Source of the DNA: Neocallimastix lanati (nom. inval.)
Taxonomy: Eukaryota > Neocallimastigomycota > Neocallimastigomycetes > Neocallimastigales > Neocallimastigaceae
Length of the DNA stretch: 64,000 bases
NCBI GenBank assembly: GCA_016946835.1
Contig: JACVTC010000123.1
Coordinates: 210,001-274,000 of the forward strand
Direction: 5' to 3'
Shown: piece by piece, positions 55,463 through 64,000 of the stretch
Position numbering within the stretch: the first letter of the stretch is position 1
How the letters are laid out: each line of letters begins with the position of its first letter
Made by a program: the position numbers and the translations under genes
Notes under the pieces: model-generated
Told to the model about the DNA's origin: nothing
The model's input: the letters and a program-made list of their open reading frames with translations, nothing else
Databases searched by the model: none

Positions 55463-55622
55463 ACTATTTTCTGATCCCATAAGAAACCCTACAGCTTAGG
55501 TTTTATCATTGGGAATGTATTAAGTATAAACAATGTATAAATCAATTTGGATTTACAGATCCACATAAATACGACACTAGGTTACGTATGATTGCTCCCT
55601 ATGAAAGAAATGAACTTGAATA
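55463..55622 (+). pseudogene. Short orphan coding fragment
   Basis: A plus-strand frame after an in-frame TAA reads ETLQLRFYHWECIKYKQCIN, then QFGFTDPHKYDTRLRMIAPY and ERNELE followed by a stop at 55620-55622. The codon use and complex composition look like the C-terminal end of a lost gene or retroelement. No start codon or upstream domain is visible. Confidence 0.35.
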
Positions 55623-55702
55623 ATTTTCATGTTCCAATATATTTATATTTACTATAATAATACACCTTTAATTCATTAAAGTTTACTATATTAATATCAT
55701 AT

Positions 55703-55753
<51 letters not shown>

Positions 55754-56334
55754 TCTTTTTTTATAACTTTTTTTTTATAATAAATTTATTAATTTTATTC
55801 TTTTATTTACTTTATTATTTTAAAATATATAAAAAATTATTACAATTATTATTTTTATTAATTAGTATTAATATATTATATTTTTAAAATATTTTAAAAA
55901 AAGTTTTTTATTATAATGATTATTATAATTAATTATTATTACTAATTATTATTAATTATTATTACTAAAATTTAATTATTCTTATAAACTATTATTTAAT
56001 ATATTTGATATATACTATTAATTTTTATTATTTAATCACTTTTATTTTTATTTGTTTTGTGATTATATCCTTTTTTTTTTAAAATTTTATTTCTTTTCCT
56101 CAAGAGAAAAAAATGTTATACAGTTATTTATCTATTTACCATAATTGAGACTATAAACCTCATATCTAACATATAGATGATGATAAGAGTTCTATAATCT
56201 CATTTATGGTTAAATATTTATAATAGTATATATTAATAATATGGAATTTTGAATCTTATTCAAAAAAATTTTGAATCTTACTCAAAAAAATTTTGAATAA
56301 CTTAAAATCAACATATCAACAAAAAAAAGCGGTT
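55623..56334. other. AT-rich intergenic region
   Basis: No gene seen. A (TTTA)n repeat lies at 55699-55754. An imperfect inverted repeat, ACCATAATTGAGACTATA (56137-56154) against TATAATCTCATTTATGGT (about 56194-56211), encloses about 40 bp. A 24-bp motif TTTTGAATCTTACTCAAAAA is tandemly repeated at about 56246-56300. Confidence 0.65.
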
Positions 56335-57474
56335 TCACAATTTTATGTTATTACATTGATTTAACCCAAAACCATACACACATGATATTTTAATTGCTTC
56401 TTCACAAAATTCATTTAATGCATTATTCAACCGCATTTTATCCTCTTGCGAATATTTTCTACTATCAATATCCATTCTGTCACATCCTTCATTTGAATAA
56501 TCATTCATACTAACATCACTTTGTGGACTTAATGGATACTCATTACTTTCATTAGAGCTACAACTAAAATCAGATAAGCTCGAACTTTCTGGACTTGGAA
56601 GATAATTATCACTACTCCTACTATTTTGATCAGCTTCTTCTTTACATTTCAACATATAATTAAATAACTCGATTATAAAATCGAAATCTTTCATTTTATT
56701 TTTTAAATATTCCGATTCTTTATAATTTCCTATTTCATATATATTCAATTTAAATTTAGGATTTTGTTCAAAACCATTTTCTCCTATTATTGTATCTAAA
56801 TTATAGTAAAGCATTCCTTTTCTGTTTTTATCTTCATATCTTTGAATCACCGATTTTTCTTTTTCATTATTTCTTTGGCTATAATGTTTCGAACTTCTAT
56901 TGGTAAAAGGATCACTTACACAAGCTTTACTATTTTTTAATCTAAATACAAACATATAAACATTATTTCCAATGTCTAACTCAAATTCAGAATATCCATT
57001 TCCATAATTACATTTAAGAGGGTCAATTATTTCAATCGGATTTTCTTCTCTATGCCTTTTAACTTTTAACTTCTTTTCAATAATAGTTCTAAATAATCTA
57101 TCAATTTGTCCACTTATTCCACTTAATCTTACTACAAACAACTGTTCAACCCCTTCTTCCGCCAATTCTTCAAAGTAAATACGGCGTTCTATTTTTGAAA
57201 TTTTACTTTCCGTTTTAAATGGTAGTACTATAATATCTTCTTCTTGAATTGTATTATAATTATTAGAATTTTCCCTAAAAAACTTATTTGCTTTTTCTAA
57301 TAATTTAATTTCATGTTCTTCTCCATCATTCACAAAGATATTACCATCACTGAATTCACAAATAATTTGAGGATATCGTAAAACTTTCAATAATGGTGAT
57401 TCGTATCCCCGTTTATTCAAAGAATTTATATTATTAGTAAGGGAGTTAAATTTTTCAGAAGCACTGTGTTTCAT
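56335..57474 (-). CDS. Unrecognised 379-aa protein with Ser/acidic low-complexity segment
   Basis: An intact single-exon frame. An in-frame TAG lies directly before the ATG, so the start is not further upstream. There is no signal peptide or membrane segment, so an intracellular protein is likely. Residues 1-285 look globular, with mixed strands and helices: VLRYPQIICEFSDGNIFVND, RIYFEELAEEGVEQLFVVRL, SEFELDIGNNVYMFVFRLKN. Residues about 290-345 are low-complexity and rich in Ser, Asn, Pro and acidic residues (SPESSSLSDFSCSSNESNEY). A short C-terminal helix follows (EDKMRLNNALNEFCEEAIKI). The composition and codon use match real genes of the window. I recognise no family motif and assign no function. 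Confidence 0.75.
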   Translation of the reverse strand: MKHSASEKFNSLTNNINSLNKRGYESPLLKVLRYPQIICEFSDGNIFVNDGEEHEIKLLEKANKFFRENSNNYNTIQEEDIIVLPFKTESKISKIERRIYFEELAEEGVEQLFVVRLSGISGQIDRLFRTIIEKKLKVKRHREENPIEIIDPLKCNYGNGYSEFELDIGNNVYMFVFRLKNSKACVSDPFTNRSSKHYSQRNNEKEKSVIQRYEDKNRKGMLYYNLDTIIGENGFEQNPKFKLNIYEIGNYKESEYLKNKMKDFDFIIELFNYMLKCKEEADQNSRSSDNYLPSPESSSLSDFSCSSNESNEYPLSPQSDVSMNDYSNEGCDRMDIDSRKYSQEDKMRLNNALNEFCEEAIKISCVYGFGLNQCNNIKL

Positions 57475-59911
57475 CTATGATAAAATTAAAATAAAACTTT
57501 TACTATTATTTACTTAAATTTATTATTTATCAAAAAAATTATTATTACTTACTTTGGGTTTTAAATATTCAAAAATTTCCTTTTTATTCTAATTTTTAAT
57601 TATTATTTTTTAATTTTTTTATTTTTAGTTTTAATATTTTTTATTTTATTTCTTTCTTTTATAACTTTAATTTTATTATTTAAGATTTTTATTATTAAAT
57701 TTTTAATTATTATTTTTTATTTTATTTATTTTATTTTTAATAAATTTTATTTCTTTTTATTATTTTATTTATTTTATTTACTTTATTTATTTTATATATT
57801 TTATTTATTTTATTATTTTTTTTTTTTTTTATTTTTTATTTATTTTTTTATTTATTTTTTTATTTATTTTTTATTTATTTTTTTATTTATTTATTTATTT
57901 TTATTTAATTTTTTTTAAAAAATTCTTTATTTATAATTTTTTAAATCAAAATAATTTTCGAAGAAGATTAACTACTATTTATATTTTTTTTTTCCTGATA
58001 ATTTAAATTATCATAGTTTAAATAAATGTATTATACAAAATTTGTTAATTATTCTTACATTAAATAATTATGATATGAAATATTTAAATATTAATTTGAT
58101 ATACAAAAATTATTTTAATTTATTTAATAAATTTTAATCTATATAATTGTAAGGAGTAAGACTATTCATTTTAATTCAACAAAATTATTATTATGCTTTT
58201 TAATTTTTGCTAAAACAAATAACAAATGTAGATTAATATCAATATAAATATGTATATGCATTACATTTGCCGATATGAAACATGTATATATTAAAAACAC
58301 TATACAAAGTTGAAAAAGGTACTAATAATTAATTTTTTTTTTTTAACTTCTAATTACAAAATTATTAAAAAATATCATTTAATTTTTATTCATAATATAC
58401 AAATAAGAAAAGAATATTTATTATTATTTATTTAATAAAATATATAAATTATATGCATTTAATATGTATAAAAAATAATATATATTATATACCTTTAAGT
58501 ATATATAATATATAAATTATATATAACTAAATATATAATATATAAATTATAATATATAATTATATATATATATTATATAAATTATATACATATAAATATA
58601 TATGTAATATAATATATAAATTATATACCTTTTATACTATAATAAAATGAATATGTAATATAGCATCCAATTATTTTATGTGTTAATAATAATTTCCAAT
58701 ATATTAAACATTACTATTAAAATATTATTTTTTTTTTAATATATAATATTTTCTTTTATTATTATAATTAAAATGTATATATAATATATATTATATATAT
58801 TATATAAAATATTATTCAAATAAAAAAAAAAAAGTGAAATATTTTATATATAAATATTTTTTAAATAAAAAAAAATATATATATATATATATTAAAATAA
58901 TTCTAATAACACTAATTTTATGATTAAAATTCATTCATTATACTCATAAATAAAATTTTAAAATTAAAGCAAAACAAAACAAAAAAAATCTTTGAAATTG
59001 ATAGCAACTTAAAATTATACACCTTTTTTTTTTTTTTATTTTTTTACTTTTAATCATTATAATTATAATTTAAAATATGAAAAAATAAAAATAAAAATAA
59101 AATAAAATAAAAATTAAAAAAAAAAAAAAAGATGCTCTATTTACGCTATTTTTTTTAATTAAAATCTTTTTTTCTAATTTAAGATTTAATTTTTAATTAA
59201 ATACTTTTAATAATATATAGAATATAGTATATTATATTTTATCTATTTATTTATAAAGTACATATAATTATATATTTTATATACGTAAAAATGTATTAAG
59301 ACAATTAAACTAAATATATTATATATAAAAGAGAATTTTAAATATTATACTAATATCTTAAAAATAAATAAATCTAACCCTATTTTCTGTTAACTCATAT
59401 ATATTATTTACTACTATATTTAATAATATATCTATTATATTTATCTGTTAAGGATTTACATTCCGAGAATGTTTTAAAAAATATGAAAATTTTTGATATG
59501 ATATCTTTATTTTATTTTTTTTTTCTTGTTTTTACTTTTTTGTTTTGTTTTGTTGAATTTTATATGATATAATTAAAAAAATCAAAAATAATTAATGTGT
59601 TAAGAATAAGTTTATATTTTTGTTAATGTTCAATATAAAATTTATTTATTTTTTATTATTTTTTAATTTGTTAATTTAGCAGCAAGGAAATATTTATTTT
59701 TTTTAATTTTAACAAAAGAAATATTATAAAAAAAAAAAAAAAAAAAAAGAATAATTATAACTAAAATAATAATAATAATAAATTCATTATCAAGTGACCT
59801 GACTTACTTTTATACATATTTATTATCAACGAAAAATTATATAATTTTTTAAATGGACGTATTAATTATATTTTTTTTCAAAAAATTATATAACAATATT
59901 ATTGGTAGACA

Positions 59912-59950
<39 letters not shown>

Positions 59951-61679
59951 CCTATTCTGAATTATTAATTACAAAAAAAATAAGTATAAATTATCATAAT
60001 AATCTATCTAAAAAAAGTATATAATTAAAAAAAAGTATTATTAGGTATTATTAGGATTAGATTTTATATATAATTATAAAATAAATTTAAATTCTTTTAT
60101 TAAATATTAATATAAATAAAAAATTGATATACAAAAGAAAAATTTTAATTTTAAATATTTATTAAAATAAATTATCATTAAATTATTAAAATATTTATTA
60201 AAATAAATTGTCATTAAATTATTAAAATATCTATTAAAATAAATTATCATAATAAATATTCCTTAATAAAAAAAAAAAAAAAAACAGATAATTTAGTACT
60301 TTTCGTTTTAAATAATTTTTTTATTTATTAAATCCTAATATGATATAAGCTAAGTTAAATTTAATAAAGAAAGAAAACAAAAAATTAATTATTATTATTA
60401 TTATTATTATTATTTTCATTATTTTCATTATTATTTTCATTATTATTGTTTGTCATATAATTTTAGCATTGATATTTAAATAATTGAAAAGTCAAATAAA
60501 AATTTATGTAGATATAGTTAATAATAAATTATATTATATCATATAAAATGTATAAATATATTTATAAAAGGATAAAATAAAATAAGGATTATTAATCTAT
60601 CCTTTTTTTTTTTTTTTTTTTTTTTGTTTTAATTATTATTATTACATTATTATAATTTTTTAATTATAATTATTAAAGTTATTAGAATTTAATATAAATG
60701 ATATTTTTTTTTGATGAGTTATTTAATTATATAAAGAAAAAAAGGTATTATGAAAAAGGAATCTCTTAAACAAAGTAATATCATTTTATTTATTGAATTT
60801 AAATATGAATTAGAATTTATAAAAAAAATAATAATAATAATACTGATAATTAATTAACATAAATATTAAAATTTTTATGAAGTTAAAAATTTAAGATCAG
60901 TCTCAATGTATAATTGAAAAAAGGGGTGGAAGTAAAAAAAAAAAAAAAAAAAAGAAAGTCACACTATATATAATTTATAAAATTTTATATCAAATAAACT
61001 TTTTCTTTCAAACCAACCACTATTGCTTAAATTTCAATTTTTATGATGATAAAAGTCTTTTTGAAATTTATTATTTTCGGTATTATTCTTAATGAATCAA
61101 GATAAATTATTTATAGGAATTTATTTATAATTATATAATTTATAATTATAATAACAATAACATTCATTTTATTTAAATATTATTATTATTAGTACAATTA
61201 TTGCTGTTTTAATTATTTTACTTTTTTTTTTTTTTTTTTTTTTTTATTTTACTTTTACCATTATTATTTTTATTATTATTATTTTTTTAAATTCTATAAT
61301 TAGCCATACATAATTTTATTTTTCAGTGAAATCTATTTATTTAATATCATAAAAATATCTTTTTATTAATAATATTTTAATATTTTATTTTTCTATTATA
61401 CATATATAAATAATTTTAGTAGTAAATAAAAATAAAGAATGATAAAATACTAAAAATTTAGAGTTATATTATTCATCATATATATTTTAATATTCTTATT
61501 AAATTATAAACATCAAAACTTAAATTATTAAATTATTATTATAATAAAATAGCAATTTTAAATAAATTTATAAAAATATTTTTAAAAATAATAAATCTTA
61601 AGAATTTATAATTATTTTATTTTTTAAAAAACATTTAAAATTAAATAAATATAAATTTATATTTACTTTATATAAAAAG

Positions 61680-61726
<47 letters not shown>

Positions 61727-62390
61727 AAATAATATTAATTCCATAAAATATATAATCATCTATATTTATAAAAGTTATGATATTAAAGTTATAATATTAA
61801 ATATATTTATTCTTTATTATTTTATTCATTTATTTATATTTAAATATAGATAGTCTAATAAAAAAAAAAAAAAAATTAAAATTTAAAATTATATATATAA
61901 ATTCTCTGACATTCCATTAGACACAACTTTTATATTAATTTAATAGACAAAACATGTTATAATTTATATATACTAATGGTACAAGATTAAAAAAATAAAA
62001 AAAAAAGTATATAAACAAGGATTTTTCATTTTTTATATTTATATACTTATATATATATTTTTATAACGATTATTATTTATTTGAAAATTAACATAATTAT
62101 ATATATATATTAATTTAATAATAATAATAATAATAATAATATACCTCTTAACAAAATATATTATAATAAATATAATGTAATAATACATTGTTAACGTATT
62201 ATTATTATATACTTTGTAAAAAAAAAAAAAAAAAAAAAAAAAGAGGAGAGAGATTTTTAAACTAATAACTTTGTATAAATATAAATATTAATTTCTTATA
62301 GGAGTATTTTTAGTCCATAAAATATATATTTATAATAATATCATACATATATATAGGAGAGGAAATCCCCAAAAAAAAAAAAAAAAAAAA
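57475..62390. other. AT desert without recognisable genes
   Basis: About 4.9 kb. It contains TTTAT/TTATTTTT tracts at about 57770-57920, an ATATATA-rich stretch at 58490-58620 with repeated AATATATAAATTATATA words, (AT)n plus poly-T at about 59918-59951, an (ATT)n tract near 60390-60440, (AT)n plus poly-T at about 61683-61726, and an (AAT)n tract near 62117. No splice-consistent coding exons could be assembled. Confidence 0.6.
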
Positions 62391-62929
62391 AAAAAGTACT
62401 TTCAAGGAATAATAATTATTAAAACTCCAAATATTTTGGTATAATCATAAAATATGAATAATAATATAATTTATTATTTTTATTAGAGAATTAATAAAAT
62501 AACTATTAACATGAATATATAATATTTTAAGAAATATTTAATAAACCTGGTATTATAAGACTAAATTTTTATATTAATACACATAATATATTTAGCAAAA
62601 AGAATATTTTTTAATCCAATATGAATATTCAAAGAAATATTTTTCAAAAGAAGAATTTTCAAGGAATAATAATTATAATAAAACCCAATATAAATTTAAA
62701 TAAACCATTTTTGTCATAAAATTTATGAATAATAGTTACTGATTTATATATTATTTATTAATATATGGAAGAAAAAAAAAAAAAGTTTTATAATTTATAT
62801 TAATACTTATATCTTTATCAAAAAGGAATATTTTAAAATGCATGATATATTTTATAATATATTTATCAAAAAGGAGTTTTTTTTGTTTGCACCTACAAAT
62901 TTATGTGGGTTTTATATAGAGATATTTTT

Positions 62930-62964
<35 letters not shown>

Positions 62965-63790
62965 ATATGTATAAATTTATATGGATATACATAGAAATAT
63001 TCTTCAGGAAAAAAAAAAAAAATTATACTCACAAATTTATGTGGATATACATAGAAATATTCTTCAGGAAAGAAAAATTATACGTATTAATTTATATGAA
63101 TATACATAGAAATATTTTTCAGGAAAAAAAAAATTTTTTTTTATGATTATAATATTATGTGAATATACATAGTGATATTTTCCAATAATAATTTTTTTTT
63201 TTTCATCTAAGGTTTATATAAATATACAAATATTTAACAAAAGGAAAATTTTAACCTAATTTTTTTTTTTTTTTTATATAATATATTTAATAAACAAAAT
63301 ATTTTAATTCAATAATAATATTCATGGAGAAATTTAAAAAGAATTATTTTCAAGGAATAAAAATTATTAAACATATAACTTCATAATCAGTATAATTATA
63401 TAGTATGGGTTATATAAATTTTACATTAGAAAATTTAAAATTTATATATATCTTCATGAAATTTATTTAATAATTAATAATATATATATAATATTTTATA
63501 AATTAATTATTATGATTCGTATATATATATAGTAGAATGAAAATAAAAATAAAATTACTTTTAAGTATATATAAATAAAAATAAAATTACTTATAAGTAT
63601 ATATAAATAAAAATAAAATTACTTTTAAGTATATATAAATAAGTAATAAGTATAAATATCTTTTTAAACCTCAAAATTTAAAGAAATGCCTATAGAGATA
63701 TTTAGCAAAAAGGGTAGTTTAAGTCAGAACGTTTTATAAAAATATTTTTCAAAAGAAATATTTTCAAGGAATAAATAATATTAAAACTAT
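62391..63790. repeat. Dispersed and tandem short repeats near the right edge
   Basis: The word TTTCAAGGAATAATAATTAT, followed by TAAAAC or a variant, occurs at about 62399, 62656, 63349 and 63752, often after ATATTTTTCAAAAGAA. Between 62895 and 63175 an approximately 60-70 bp unit (ATATACATAGAAATATTCTT, CAGGAAAAAAA, ACAAATTTATGTGG) is repeated about four times. The open frame at 62838-63146 is simply this repeat translated. Confidence 0.8.
63542..63640. repeat. 32-bp tandem repeat, three units
   Basis: AATAAAAATAAAATTACTTT then TAAGTATATATA repeats three times; the ATTACTT marker is at 63554, 63586 and 63618. The middle unit has one T-to-A change. Confidence 0.93.
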
Positions 63791-64000
63791 ATAAACATAT
63801 GTATATTTAACGGTAATAATAAAATATTTAATATAAATGAATTATTTTAATTTTTAAATTCTTATTTATAATATTATAATATTAATAATAAGCAGGAAGA
63901 TTATAAATTACAATATGATTCCATTTTAGGAAAGCATTAAATATAGAATTCATTACTATTTAAAACAATTTTAATCATTAATACAAAATAAATATTAAAA

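Overview
The window looks like nuclear DNA of an anaerobic gut fungus (Neocallimastigomycota). The reasons are an extremely AT-rich background full of long poly-A/poly-T runs and AT microsatellites, genes standing as GC-richer islands split by short AT-rich GT-AG introns, a fungal-type (beta-alpha) fatty acid synthase, and a fungal/eukaryotic U6 snRNA. The lineage is inferred from these traits and was not checked against a database.

Layout, left to right: (1) 11-396, minus: 5' end of the eIF2B epsilon (GCD6/EIF2B5) gene, running off the left edge. (2) 3453-5447, plus: a two-exon secreted protein resembling HExxH zincin metalloproteases, with the first metal-binding His replaced by Lys. (3) 5448-17011: an 11.6 kb gene-free AT desert containing a 0.32 kb MITE-like element, palindromes and microsatellites. 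(4) 17012-29762, plus: one gene for a complete single-chain fungal type I fatty acid synthase (about 4146 aa after removal of one intron) with two tandem, nearly identical acyl carrier protein domains. (5) 29763-34937: AT desert with old dispersed repeats. (6) 34938-37260, plus: a seven-exon gene reconstructed as ATG14/Barkor, the autophagy PI3-kinase subunit. (7) 38555-40225, minus: a secreted His/Pro-rich repeat protein. (8) 42113-42241, minus: U6 snRNA. (9) 42711-47065: a decayed MULE-type DNA transposon, with a broken transposase, short inverted-repeat ends and a 58-bp minisatellite of 17 units. (10) 48123-50125, plus: five-exon acetyl-CoA C-acetyltransferase (thiolase). (11) 50126-56300: repeat-rich ground with a CATTTCG-repeat element and fragments of decayed coding sequence. 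(12) 56335-57474, minus: an intact 379-aa protein I do not recognise. (13) 57475-64000: AT desert with tandem and dispersed short repeats.

There is no operon or gene cluster. The genes are independent housekeeping functions (translation initiation, fatty acid synthesis, autophagy, splicing, acetyl-CoA metabolism) plus lineage-specific secreted proteins and mobile-element debris. FAS and thiolase both use acetyl-CoA but lie about 18 kb apart with unrelated loci between them. I found no convincing new multi-gene system. The most unusual items are the tandem-ACP single-chain FAS, the family of elements with inverted CATTTCG-type ends, the MULE with its inverted minisatellite, and the His/Pro repeat secretome protein.
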